Positions 53,965-62,508 of a stretch of 64,000 bases of DNA are shown piece by piece (within the stretch, counting starts at the first letter, position 1; each line of letters opens with the position of its first letter). The notes under the pieces were generated by a model, which did not search any database, was not told the DNA's origin, and saw only the letters and a program-made list of their open reading frames with translations. This stretch comes from an uncultured Algibacter sp. (lineage in GTDB: Bacteria; Bacteroidota; Bacteroidia; Flavobacteriales; Flavobacteriaceae), in NCBI RefSeq assembly GCF_947495675.1, contig NZ_CANLZX010000012.1:1-64000 (forward strand). The letters are read 5' to 3'. Made by a program: the position numbers and the translations under genes.

Positions 53965-56709
53965 TTAAGACGCTCTATAAGCTTTTGGTGAATTATCAAA
54001 TTTGTTCTTAAAACTTGTTGAAAAGTAATTGGGGGAAGAAAATCCTGTTGCATATGCAATCTCAGAAATTGTTAATTGGGTTTCTTGAAGAAGTGTTTTT
54101 GCTCTTTCTAAGCGTATATTTTGAATATAATCACTAATTGAAACGCCTAAAATGGCTTTTGTTTTTCGGTATAACTGGACTCTTGATATATTTAGTGCAG
54201 TAGCCAAGTTTTCAACTGAAAATTTAGAGTTATCTAAATTCTCGTTTATTATTTGATTTACTTTAGATAAAAAGTCCTGCTCAATAGAACCAAAACTATG
54301 CTCTGTATTTATTTTATGAATGTTATTTATAAAGTAATAACGGAGCTTTTCGCGATTATAAATCATGGTTTTAACCGACTGCTGAAGAACAGCAAAACTA
54401 AATGGCTTAGTTAAATATAAATCTGCGCCAGATTCTAAACCTTTAATATAAGACTCTTTGTTATTTAATGCTGTAAGCATAATTGTAGGGATATGCGATG
54501 TTCTTAAGTCTTTCTTTAAAATTTCACATATTTCAAAACCTGTTTTTTCTGGTAAATTAATATCACAAATAATAACATCTGGTATTAATTCAAAAGCTTT
54601 TTCAACACCATCAGAACCATCAGATAAATGAACATGATATTCACCAATTAATTTATTTTTTAAATATTTAATTAAATCTGAATTGTCTTCTATAATAAGT
54701 ACTGAATAACGCTCCTCATCATTTAGAACACTAACCTCAACAAACTCATTATCTTCAAAATCTGAATTAAAGTTTAAAATTGAATTATCAATTAAATCGG
54801 GTTCATAAACAATCTCATCAGAACTTAAATGTGCATTTCCTTTGTAAAGTGTTAAAGTAAATTCTGTGCCATGTTTGCTTGAAACATCAATGGTTCCTTT
54901 ATGCATTTCTACAAACTCTCTTGATAAATGTAAACCAATACCTGAACTTACTTTATTATTATTGGATGCCTGAAAAAATGCTTGAAAAACACTAGGTAAA
55001 TCTTTTTTTGGTATACCAATTCCACTATCTTTAAAATAGATTTTCACAAAGTTACTATCAACTTCATTTACAATATTAATATGTATGCTACCATTATCTG
55101 GTGTAAATTTAAAAGCGTTTGATAATAAATTAAAATAGACTTTATCCATTAAATTTCTATCAATGAATATTTTTAAATTTTCGTCGTTAGTTTTAATTAA
55201 GAAATCTATATTTCGTTTTTGTGCTTCACGTTCAAAATCTTTAAAAATTCCAGTTGAAAACTCGTATAAATTAGTTTCTGAAGCTTTTAAAATAAATTTC
55301 CGGTCTTCAATTTTTCTAAAATCAAGTAGTTGGTTTATCAACCTTAATAAACGCTTAGAGTTATTGTAAATCAAGCCAACTTCTCTTAAAAAATTATTAT
55401 CTTTAATAGTATTATTTTCACTTAAAGATTCAATTGAAGATAAAATAAGTGTTATTGGTGTTTTAAATTCGTGTGAAAGTCCTGTAAAAAAGTTCACTTT
55501 AGCATCATTGCTTATTTTAACTTCTTTGGCAATTTTTTCAATTTGATTACGCTGAATAGTAATTTTTCTGTTTTGTAATTCTAGCTCTCTTTTTTTCTTT
55601 TTAATACTATTTGCTGAATAAATGCTGTAAGTAGCTAAAAGTAAACTTGTAATTAACAAACCTAACAGAACTTTTAATCTATTACTTTGTGTTGAATATG
55701 TTTTATCCTGTACTTGAATTTTATCTTGTTGCTTTTCTATATTTTTTTGTTGTTGAGTAATTTTATCAAACTGATTCTTCATGATATCAGCATTTCTAGA
55801 ATCTATTACCGTAGTTCCTAGAATATTTTTTTTAGCTACAGTTTCGCCATTTAAAATTTTTACTGCAAGCTTAATGGCTTCTTCACCTCCTGTAGGATAT
55901 AGTATAGTAGCCATAAAAACTTGGTCTTGCACATGTTTAATTCCACCATTTGGCCCATTTAAACCATCAACACCAATTATTTTAATAGATTTCTCGAGTC
56001 CCTTTTCTTTTAAAACTTCCCATGCCCCTAAAGCCATTCTATCATTATGTGCAAATATGTAATCGACATCCTTAATACTATCTAAACTTTTAGATAAGTT
56101 ATCTTTTATTGAATAACCTTCCCAATTTCCTTGAATTCTATTGACCACTCTTAAATTTGGAATACCATTAATAAGGTTATTAAACCCAGAGCTTCTCTCT
56201 GTTGCTGGTGAAGATCCTAACAAACCTTTAATTTCAATAATGTTTTTAGGGTTAGTAGTTATAGAAGCTAAATAGTTTGCAGCATTTGTACCAACTTGAT
56301 AATTATCTGCGCCTATATAAGATGTGTAATTTTCTCCATTTATTTTTCTGTCTACAATTAAAACAGGAATACCTTTTTCAAAAGCTTTTTCTACAATGGG
56401 TGTTATAGGTGTTGCTTGTACTGGCGAAACAATTAAAATATCCACATTTTCAGCTATTAATGCTTCTATATCTTCAATTTGATTATTAACATCATCTTGT
56501 CCTTCTAAGATTATCAATTCAATCTCTGGGTAAAAGGCTGTTTGAATTTTCATGGCTTGATTCATGGATTTACGCCATTCATCGTTAATACCTGTTTGAG
56601 AGAAACCTATAGTATGTTTTTTTGTTTCAGATTTATTTACACACCCAAAAACAAAAAATAAACATATAAAAATAATTGGTTTTAAAATATTGGATACACG
56701 AATCCCCAT
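53965..56709 (-). CDS. Hybrid two-component regulator with periplasmic sugar-binding sensor
   Basis: One 914-residue protein combines sensor, kinase, receiver and DNA-binding parts. A signal anchor comes first (a Cys in FVFGCVN resembles a lipobox), then a LacI/RbsB-like periplasmic binding domain at about 30-320, a membrane segment at about 345-367, a His kinase with the H-box SHEFKTPITLI near 413, an ATPase domain (GIGIPKKDL, SGIGLHLSREFV), a receiver with Asp in VIICDINLPEKTG near 713, and a C-terminal AraC HTH. This matches the class of BT1754, the fructose-sensing regulator of Bacteroides thetaiotaomicron, and it is placed to activate the adjacent fructan operon. Confidence 0.95.
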   Translation of the reverse strand: MGIRVSNILKPIIFICLFFVFGCVNKSETKKHTIGFSQTGINDEWRKSMNQAMKIQTAFYPEIELIILEGQDDVNNQIEDIEALIAENVDILIVSPVQATPITPIVEKAFEKGIPVLIVDRKINGENYTSYIGADNYQVGTNAANYLASITTNPKNIIEIKGLLGSSPATERSSGFNNLINGIPNLRVVNRIQGNWEGYSIKDNLSKSLDSIKDVDYIFAHNDRMALGAWEVLKEKGLEKSIKIIGVDGLNGPNGGIKHVQDQVFMATILYPTGGEEAIKLAVKILNGETVAKKNILGTTVIDSRNADIMKNQFDKITQQQKNIEKQQDKIQVQDKTYSTQSNRLKVLLGLLITSLLLATYSIYSANSIKKKKRELELQNRKITIQRNQIEKIAKEVKISNDAKVNFFTGLSHEFKTPITLILSSIESLSENNTIKDNNFLREVGLIYNNSKRLLRLINQLLDFRKIEDRKFILKASETNLYEFSTGIFKDFEREAQKRNIDFLIKTNDENLKIFIDRNLMDKVYFNLLSNAFKFTPDNGSIHINIVNEVDSNFVKIYFKDSGIGIPKKDLPSVFQAFFQASNNNKVSSGIGLHLSREFVEMHKGTIDVSSKHGTEFTLTLYKGNAHLSSDEIVYEPDLIDNSILNFNSDFEDNEFVEVSVLNDEERYSVLIIEDNSDLIKYLKNKLIGEYHVHLSDGSDGVEKAFELIPDVIICDINLPEKTGFEICEILKKDLRTSHIPTIMLTALNNKESYIKGLESGADLYLTKPFSFAVLQQSVKTMIYNREKLRYYFINNIHKINTEHSFGSIEQDFLSKVNQIINENLDNSKFSVENLATALNISRVQLYRKTKAILGVSISDYIQNIRLERAKTLLQETQLTISEIAYATGFSSPNYFSTSFKNKFDNSPKAYRAS

Positions 56710-57079
56710 AATTTATAAATGTATTGACAGTTTTCTAAATTATAAATTTTAAATTAAATTTAAGTCTTAGTTATAATAACAATGAAGATAAGTAATTTTA
56801 TCTTTTCTTAGTTTTTACGATTATTAAAAATTAAGGATTTTAAGTAATAGGATTAGGTTTGGGAAATGCTCGAATTTTAATAATCCTAGTTTAATATGGC
56901 GATTGAAGATTATAATCAATTTGCCTATTGATTTAATGCTTAAATGCTACCCTCAGGTACAGATAATAGTATTTTAGGTACTCAATCTAGTGTTTTTATA
57001 AAAAACTATCAAATTCATGACATATAGCATCTAATTTTTAGCTTTAATAAGCTAATTTTGTTTTAGACATAGATTATTT
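56710..57079. other. Intergenic region, 370 bp
   Basis: Spacer between the divergent regulator and BspA-like genes. It is AT-rich with no supported ORF. Apart from the TAATTTTG box at 57053-57060 for the + gene, no clear promoter is seen for the regulator on the minus strand. Confidence 0.45.
57053..57060 (+). promoter_or_regulatory. -7 promoter box for the BspA-like gene
   Basis: TAATTTTG fits TAnnTTTG, 20 bp before the ATG at 57080. Confidence 0.6.
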
Positions 57080-59275
57080 ATGAAAAACTTTACATTTTTA
57101 TTATTTGGACTTCTTTTAATAGGGTCTTCAAATTACAGTCATTCTCAAACACCTCTTACAGACGCAAATATTAGAGAAGCTATTAATTCATGGAGTAATC
57201 CAGAAACTAGAGCAGATGCCGAAACAACTTATGGTGGTCATATTAGTGATTGGGATGTGAGTCGTGTTACTAATATGTATAGTTTATTTAGTCTCTCAGA
57301 ATTCAATGAAGATATAGGAAATTGGGATGTGAGTAATGTTACTAATATGCAAAGGATGTTTTCGTCTTCACCTTTCAACCAAGATATAAGTAGTTGGAAT
57401 GTGAGTAAAGTTACCAATATGACTGAAATGTTTCATTATAACATAGTTTTCAACCAAGATATTGGGAATTGGGATGTGAGTAATGTTACTACTATGCATA
57501 CTATGTTTGGAAGTTCATCCTTCAATCAAGATATAAGTACTTGGGATGTGAGTAATGTTACCAATATGGTACAGATGTTTGCAGATGCTGCTTTTAATCA
57601 AGATATAGGAAATTGGGATGTGAGTAATGTTACCGATATGAGTTTAATGTTTTATAATAGCACAGTTTTCAATCAAGATATAGGGAATTGGGACGTGAGT
57701 AGTGTTACTGATATGACTAATATGTTTAAAGAAGCAACTGCATTATCAACTGAAAACTATGATAAATTATTAATAGGGTGGGCAACTCAAACGCTTCAAC
57801 CAAATGTGAATTTTCATGCAGGTAAATCAAAATATTGTGAAGGAGCAACAGCAAGACAAAGCATTATAGATACTTATGGCTGGACTATTAATGATGATGG
57901 TGTATCATCAGGTTCGTGTGTTCCTACAGGACCGCTTACAAATGCAAATATTCATGAAGCAGTTAATTCTTGGGTTAATCCAGCTACTAGAGCAGATGCA
58001 GAAGCGACATATGGTGGTCATATTAGTGATTGGGATGTGAGTAGAATAACAAATATGAATTCTTTATTTGCAGGCGAGTTATCAGAAGAAAAATCACCTT
58101 TCAATGAAGATATTGGTAGTTGGGATGTGAGTAATGTCACTAATATGGAAAAGATGTTTTTCTATTCAAAGTTTAATCAAAATATTGGAAGTTGGGATGT
58201 GAGTAATGTCACTAATATGAAAAGCATGTTTGAATTCACAAATTTCAATCGAGATATAGGAAATTGGGATGTGGCTAGTGTTACTGATATGAGTAATATG
58301 TTTTATGGGTCATTTTTTAACCAAATTATTGGAAGTTGGAATGTGAGTAATGTGAGTAATATGCAAGGTATGTTTGCAAGGTCAATTTACAATCGAGGAG
58401 GTATAGGGAATTGGGATGTGAGTAATGTGACTAATATGCAATATATGTTTTGGACAAGCTCCTTTAATCAAAATATTGGAAGTTGGGATGTGAGTAATGT
58501 GACTAATATGGAAGGTATGTTTTCAAAGTCATCTTTCAATCAAGATATAGGGAATTGGGATGTGAGTAATGTGACTAATATGCAAGTTATGTTTGGGAAT
58601 ACAATTTGTTGTGGAGACAATCCATTCAACCAAGATATAAGTAGTTGGGATGTGAGTAGTGTGACTACTATGCAAAGTATGTTTAAAAGGTCATCTTTCA
58701 ATCAAGATATAGGGAATTGGGATGTGAGTAGTGTGACTACTATGCAAAGTATGTTTGAAAGGTCATCTTTCAATCAAGATATAGGGAATTGGGACGTGAG
58801 TAGTGTTACTACTATGCAATATATGTTTTTACTTCATGATACTGGATTATCAACTGAAAACTATGATAAATTATTAATTGGGTGGGCAACTCAAACGCTT
58901 CAACCAAATGTGAATTTTCAGGCTGGTAAATCAGAATATTGTGAAGGACAAACAGCAAGACAAAGCATTATAGATACTTATGGCTGGAGTATTTTTGATT
59001 ACGGTAAATCAGGGTTATGTGAGACAGCTAGTAATGAAGATTTTTTATCAGATAGTTTTACATTATACCCAAACCCCACAACATCAAACATCCAATTAAA
59101 TAGCCTTTTTGATGCTAGTTATACTATATATTCTATACTGGGGCAAACGATGTCTAAAGGCAATTTAATAATTGGAGATAATAGTATAGACTTAAGCAAT
59201 TATAGTAATGATGTTTACATACTCAAAATTAATACTGATAGCGGTACAACTACTAAACTAATTATAAAAGAGTAG
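57080..59275 (+). CDS. BspA-like (DUF285) repeat surface protein with T9SS tail
   Basis: A 731-residue secreted protein: a signal peptide (NYSHSQ), then 18 units of about 24 residues with the core IGNWDVSNVTNM plus an MF, the DUF285/BspA leucine-rich-like repeat, then a type A T9SS sorting domain from about 657 (LYPNPTTSNIQL to KLIIKE). The repeat region is itself duplicated: each half opens with an ADAE-YGGHISDWDVSR cap and closes with LSTENYDKLLIGWATQTLQP. Seven units lie in the first half and eleven in the second. Related proteins act as adhesins or binding scaffolds; ligand unknown. Confidence 0.93.
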   Translation: MKNFTFLLFGLLLIGSSNYSHSQTPLTDANIREAINSWSNPETRADAETTYGGHISDWDVSRVTNMYSLFSLSEFNEDIGNWDVSNVTNMQRMFSSSPFNQDISSWNVSKVTNMTEMFHYNIVFNQDIGNWDVSNVTTMHTMFGSSSFNQDISTWDVSNVTNMVQMFADAAFNQDIGNWDVSNVTDMSLMFYNSTVFNQDIGNWDVSSVTDMTNMFKEATALSTENYDKLLIGWATQTLQPNVNFHAGKSKYCEGATARQSIIDTYGWTINDDGVSSGSCVPTGPLTNANIHEAVNSWVNPATRADAEATYGGHISDWDVSRITNMNSLFAGELSEEKSPFNEDIGSWDVSNVTNMEKMFFYSKFNQNIGSWDVSNVTNMKSMFEFTNFNRDIGNWDVASVTDMSNMFYGSFFNQIIGSWNVSNVSNMQGMFARSIYNRGGIGNWDVSNVTNMQYMFWTSSFNQNIGSWDVSNVTNMEGMFSKSSFNQDIGNWDVSNVTNMQVMFGNTICCGDNPFNQDISSWDVSSVTTMQSMFKRSSFNQDIGNWDVSSVTTMQSMFERSSFNQDIGNWDVSSVTTMQYMFLLHDTGLSTENYDKLLIGWATQTLQPNVNFQAGKSEYCEGQTARQSIIDTYGWSIFDYGKSGLCETASNEDFLSDSFTLYPNPTTSNIQLNSLFDASYTIYSILGQTMSKGNLIIGDNSIDLSNYSNDVYILKINTDSGTTTKLIIKE
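57240..58840 (+). repeat. Tandem about 72-bp DNA repeats in the BspA-like gene
   Basis: Units carry GGGAATTGGGATGTGAGTAA followed by a variable MF-coding part. Adjacent units near 58650-58810 are almost identical at the DNA level, so unit number may change by slippage or recombination. Confidence 0.8.
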
Positions 59276-59640
59276 ACTATAAGTTTATTGTTAACTCTGC
59301 TCTAAAGCGAGGGAAACGAATGTATGTGTAGCATATTTATCTTTTTAAATATGTTATTCATGCAGGTAGGAAAGAATAGCTCTTTATATATTTTATTTGA
59401 GAAAAATGTAATGAGCTATTTAAAGCGTTGGAGAGCGTCTATTTTATCATAACATTTAATGACTTTTATAAATAACTCTATTTTTTGTTAATGCGTCTTA
59501 AGAATAGATTTAAAACCTTTTTTCAGATATTAATCTAATTTAAAATTTATAAAGAAAAAAACTGATATAAGTAAAAATATAAAGATTTTATTGGCAAAAC
59601 TCTCTGAAACCCTTTAAATTAATCTGTTATAAATATAATC
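59276..59640. other. Intergenic region, about 365 bp
   Basis: Between the BspA-like gene and the tRNA terminator. No supported ORF, RNA or strong hairpin; there is a weak inverted repeat AGCATATTT / AAATATG around 59328-59352. I see nothing else. Confidence 0.4.
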
Positions 59641-59646
59641 TACAAA

Positions 59647-59674
59647 AAAACCCGATACTTTCGTATCGGGTTTT
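59647..59674. terminator. Terminator after tRNA-Asn
   Basis: A 12-bp stem (AAAACCCGATAC / GTATCGGGTTTT) with a 4-nt loop, directly after the tRNA on the minus strand and with T runs on both sides. Confidence 0.9.
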
Positions 59675-59680
59675 ATTTTG

Positions 59681-59754
59681 CTCCTTCTCTAGGGCTCGAA
59701 CCTAGGACCCTCTGATTAACAGTCAGATGCTCTAACCAACTGAGCTAAGAAGGA
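59681..59754 (-). tRNA. tRNA-Asn (GTT)
   Basis: A complete 74-nt cloverleaf on the minus strand: acceptor TCCTTCT / AGAAGGA with discriminator G, D-arm GCTCAGTTGGTTAGAGC, anticodon arm TCTGA-CTGTTAA-TCAGA with anticodon GTT, and T-arm CTAGG-TTCGAGC-CCTAG. CCA is not encoded. Confidence 0.97.
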
Positions 59755-59778
59755 GTGTGCTTTTTTACTTAGCGAGTG

Positions 59779-59786
59779 CAAATATA
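59779..59786 (-). promoter_or_regulatory. -7 promoter box for tRNA-Asn
   Basis: TATATTTG on the minus strand fits TAnnTTTG, 25 bp upstream of the tRNA 5' end. Confidence 0.6.
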
Positions 59787-59826
59787 TATTGTTTTTTAAT
59801 TTCTACAAATATTTTTCGAATAAATT

Positions 59827-61173
59827 TTACCCAAAAATAGCTTTATAAATATCATTACCGTTTGCAAACAAAACTAAGGCTATTAAAATAAAGAAACCAA
59901 CCATTTGCGCATACTCCATAAATTTGTCTCCAGGCTTTCTACCAGAAATCATTTCATATAGTAAAAACATTACGTGTCCACCATCTAAAGCAGGTATTGG
60001 AAGTAAGTTTAAAACCCCTAACATAATAGATAAAAAGGCTGTTATACTCCAAAAAACTTGCCAGCTCCAAAAACTTGGAAAGATATCATATATGGCTTTA
60101 AAACCTCCTACTCCTTTATACGCTCCTGTACTTGGTGTAAATATAGCACCTAATTGATCCCAATAAGAAACAATTTTATCTTTTGCTTTACCTAATCCTA
60201 CAGGAAAAGATTCGAAAAAACCGTAATCTCTAACATCATACTCATAATATCCTAAAGCTTCTAATGTTTTTGGTGATGACTGAGAAGCAACAACTAACCC
60301 CAATAAAGCATCGTCGCTTATTTTAAGTGGTAATTTAATTTCTTCTGTTTTTCTTTTAACGGTTGCAGAAACTGTTTGACCTTTAAATTTTTCTAAAGCT
60401 GTTTTAACCTCATCAACATATTTAGTAGGATAATCATTTAGACCAACAATTATATCCCCTTTTTTTAAACCACTTGCCTTATTATAAGATGTATCTGGAA
60501 CTTGAACTACAACAAATGGTTGCCTTAAGCTTATAAATCCTTTTTCTTTAGAATCTAATAACTGCGCCAAAAAATCTTCTGGCATAGTTACTGTAGATTG
60601 ATTACCATTACGATCTATTAGAATTTCTTTTCCAAATAATACTTTTTCTGAAATTTCAGAAAATGTTTCGATTTTATCGCCATCAACTGCTAATATTTTA
60701 TCTCCTGTTAAAAGGCCCGCTTTATTTGCAGCCGTACTTTCAATAACTAACCCATCCTTAATATTTTCATTTGGCAAAAATGTATCACCATAAAAATAAC
60801 TCATCCCTATGTAAATGAAAATAGCCAATAAAAAATTAACTGTAACACCACCTAACATAATAATTAAACGTTGCCATGCAGGTTTCGATCTAAATTCCCA
60901 TGGCTGTGGTTCTTGTGCCATTTGTTCGGTATCCATGCTTTCATCAATCATTCCGGCAATTTTAACATATCCACCAAGCGGTAACCACCCAATACCATAA
61001 ACGGTTTCACCTATTTTCTTTTTAAATAATGAAAACTTAACATCAAAAAACAAGTAAAACTTTTCTACTCTAGTTTTAAAAGCCTTTGCAGGAATAAAAT
61101 GCCCTAATTCGTGCAAAATAATTAGCAACGACAGACTTAGTAAAAACTGAGATATCTTTATTATAAACTCCAT
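59827..61173 (-). CDS. rseP: Site-2 intramembrane metalloprotease RseP
   Basis: Cleaves membrane-bound anti-sigma factors within the inner membrane. At 448 residues it has the expected length. The zinc motif HELGH lies at residues 21-25 in the first membrane helix, two PDZ-like regions follow (about 125-190 and 220-280), and the third ligand region is NLLPIPALDGGH near residue 395. No anti-sigma factor gene is nearby. It is monocistronic, with a TAnnTTTG box 30 bp upstream. Confidence 0.95.
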   Translation of the reverse strand: MEFIIKISQFLLSLSLLIILHELGHFIPAKAFKTRVEKFYLFFDVKFSLFKKKIGETVYGIGWLPLGGYVKIAGMIDESMDTEQMAQEPQPWEFRSKPAWQRLIIMLGGVTVNFLLAIFIYIGMSYFYGDTFLPNENIKDGLVIESTAANKAGLLTGDKILAVDGDKIETFSEISEKVLFGKEILIDRNGNQSTVTMPEDFLAQLLDSKEKGFISLRQPFVVVQVPDTSYNKASGLKKGDIIVGLNDYPTKYVDEVKTALEKFKGQTVSATVKRKTEEIKLPLKISDDALLGLVVASQSSPKTLEALGYYEYDVRDYGFFESFPVGLGKAKDKIVSYWDQLGAIFTPSTGAYKGVGGFKAIYDIFPSFWSWQVFWSITAFLSIMLGVLNLLPIPALDGGHVMFLLYEMISGRKPGDKFMEYAQMVGFFILIALVLFANGNDIYKAIFG

Positions 61174-61202
61174 ATATAGCGTAACAATTTTTTATAATCG
61201 CA

Positions 61203-61210
61203 CAAAAGTA
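61203..61210 (-). promoter_or_regulatory. -7 promoter box for rseP
   Basis: TACTTTTG on the minus strand fits TAnnTTTG. Confidence 0.6.
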
Positions 61211-61307
61211 AGCTTTTAAACCAAGTTTAAAAAGTCATTCGTCTAATGGCACTTGATTTAACAATAATTTATGTTTAGTTTAAATGAATTGAAACTGAAA
61301 ATCATTG

Positions 61308-61315
61308 TATTTTTG
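61308..61315 (+). promoter_or_regulatory. -7 promoter box for the SCO1-like gene
   Basis: TATTTTTG fits TAnnTTTG; the leader is about 22 nt to the ATG at 61343. Confidence 0.6.
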
Positions 61316-61342
61316 TTTAAGTTTTAATGAAAAGCGCTTTAA

Positions 61343-62017
61343 ATGTTATCATTTTTTAAGGATTATAAATTATTTGCCATAGTATTTGGTATTATATCCA
61401 TCATTATCATTGCCATTATATATAATACGTTAAACGTTTATAAACCTTTACCTATTTACCAACCTACAATGGTAAGTACAGAGCTTGTTGATAGTACAAT
61501 ACAACATCAAAAAAAATATCATAAAATAGCAGATTTTTCTCTTATTAATCAAAATGGAAAAACGATTACACAAAACGATTATAAAGATAAAATATATGTT
61601 GCCGATTTCTTTTTTACAACATGTAGAACCATATGCCCGATAATGACAACCAATATGGTTGAAATTCAAAAAAAAATAATTAATGATAATGATGTTATGT
61701 TATTATCTCACTCTGTAACTCCTGATATTGATAGCGTTGCTCAATTAAAACGTTATGCTATAAAAAAAGGTGTTAATGATAAAAAATGGAACCTTGTTAC
61801 AGGTAATAAAAAGGAAATTTACAAACTAGCACGTAAAAGTTATTTGGCTGTAAAAGACAATGGTGATGGAGGCCCTTTTGATATGGTTCATACCGAAAAC
61901 TTTATGTTAATTGATAAAAAACGTCAAATTCGTGGATTCTACGACGGCACTAACTCAGAGGATATTAGTCGTCTAATCAAAGATATCTATATTTTAAAAG
62001 AAGAATATAGAGATTAA
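61343..62017 (+). CDS. SCO1/SenC-family copper chaperone or thiol oxidoreductase
   Basis: A 224-residue membrane-anchored periplasmic protein of thioredoxin fold, likely in assembly of the copper centre of cytochrome c oxidase. One N-terminal membrane helix (about 12-32) is followed by FTTCRTICP, with the copper-binding CxxxC, and the conserved distal His in MVHTENFMLID. All three metal ligands are present. No cytochrome oxidase gene lies close by. Confidence 0.93.
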   Translation: MLSFFKDYKLFAIVFGIISIIIIAIIYNTLNVYKPLPIYQPTMVSTELVDSTIQHQKKYHKIADFSLINQNGKTITQNDYKDKIYVADFFFTTCRTICPIMTTNMVEIQKKIINDNDVMLLSHSVTPDIDSVAQLKRYAIKKGVNDKKWNLVTGNKKEIYKLARKSYLAVKDNGDGGPFDMVHTENFMLIDKKRQIRGFYDGTNSEDISRLIKDIYILKEEYRD

Positions 62018-62027
62018 TTTTAATCAA

Positions 62028-62058
62028 AAAAAAAGCCCTTTAAAAAAAGAGCTTTTTA
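62028..62058. terminator. Bidirectional terminator after the SCO1-like gene
   Basis: Stem AAAAAGC-CTTT / AAAG-GCTTTTT with one mismatch and an A-rich loop; T/A runs serve both the SCO1-like gene (+) and the small gene (-). Confidence 0.8.
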
Positions 62059-62075
62059 TAATTTGTAGGTTTAAT

Positions 62076-62192
62076 TTATTTGTAACGTCTTTTTGAATTC
62101 CAAACTAATGAGCTTGCATTGCTAAAGGTTTTTGTTACTGTTCCAACTTTACTTTCTACTGCTACTTTTCGATTACTTGTAATTGTTTTCAT
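62076..62192 (-). CDS. Small basic protein, 38 residues, unknown
   Basis: A short ORF (MKTITSNRKVAVESKVGTVT at the N-terminus, ending WNSKRRYK) with nine Lys/Arg and one acidic residue, giving a strongly basic protein. Supporting reality: a TAGTTTTG promoter box at 62213-62220, about 20 bp upstream of the ATG, and a bidirectional terminator 18 bp after the stop. There is no membrane segment or known motif. A longer frame from 62258 would begin upstream of this promoter and is rejected. A nucleic-acid-binding or ribosome-associated role is conceivable only from charge. Confidence 0.6.
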   Translation of the reverse strand: MKTITSNRKVAVESKVGTVTKTFSNASSLVWNSKRRYK

Positions 62193-62212
62193 AATATATT
62201 TATTTTCGGGTG

Positions 62213-62220
62213 CAAAACTA
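62213..62220 (-). promoter_or_regulatory. -7 promoter box for the 38-residue gene
   Basis: TAGTTTTG on the minus strand fits TAnnTTTG; a weaker GTTG about 23 bp upstream could be the -33 element. Confidence 0.6.
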
Positions 62221-62337
62221 TGTTGCTTATAATCAATGAAAAACAACAGATTTGGCATGTTTATATGCTAAATTAACCCTGTAATTGTAAAATGTATCAT
62301 TATTCTGTTAATTAAAATGCTTTGTTTATAGATTAGG

Positions 62338-62420
62338 TGCGTTAGGGATTGCAGAGTAAAGCCCACAGCGAGGTACGAGCGAGGACTTGTAACGAAAAGC
62401 CCGACCCTTGTGGTAACGTC
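62338..62420 (+). repeat. Interspersed palindromic element, copy C
   Basis: About 83 nt upstream of feoA. Ends GCGTTAGGGATT and AAAGCCCGACCCTTG with GGTAACG match copies A and B, but the centre is different: it lacks the T-rich hairpin and has AGCGAGGTACGAGCGAGGAC instead. The 3' flank CAAAAAATATTT resembles the other flanks. Confidence 0.78.
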
Positions 62421-62474
62421 AAAAAATATTTAATATTAAAACTGTTAAACTTTTTCGGTATTAAACTTTTACAC

Positions 62475-62482
62475 TATTTTTG
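62475..62482 (+). promoter_or_regulatory. -7 promoter box for feoA-feoB
   Basis: TATTTTTG fits TAnnTTTG, 27 bp before the TTG start of feoA. No clear Fur box was recognised. Confidence 0.6.
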
Positions 62483-62508
62483 CTTCTTTAAAATCAATCT
62501 AAATAAGC

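Noticed and set aside
57240..58840. Regular repeats resembling a CRISPR array
   Set aside because: The repeats are in frame, code for DUF285 units, have no constant-length unique spacers, and no cas genes are nearby.
59681..59754. tRNA-Asn as an integration site for a mobile element
   Set aside because: No integrase, no duplicated tRNA 3' end and no mobility gene was seen on either side within the window.
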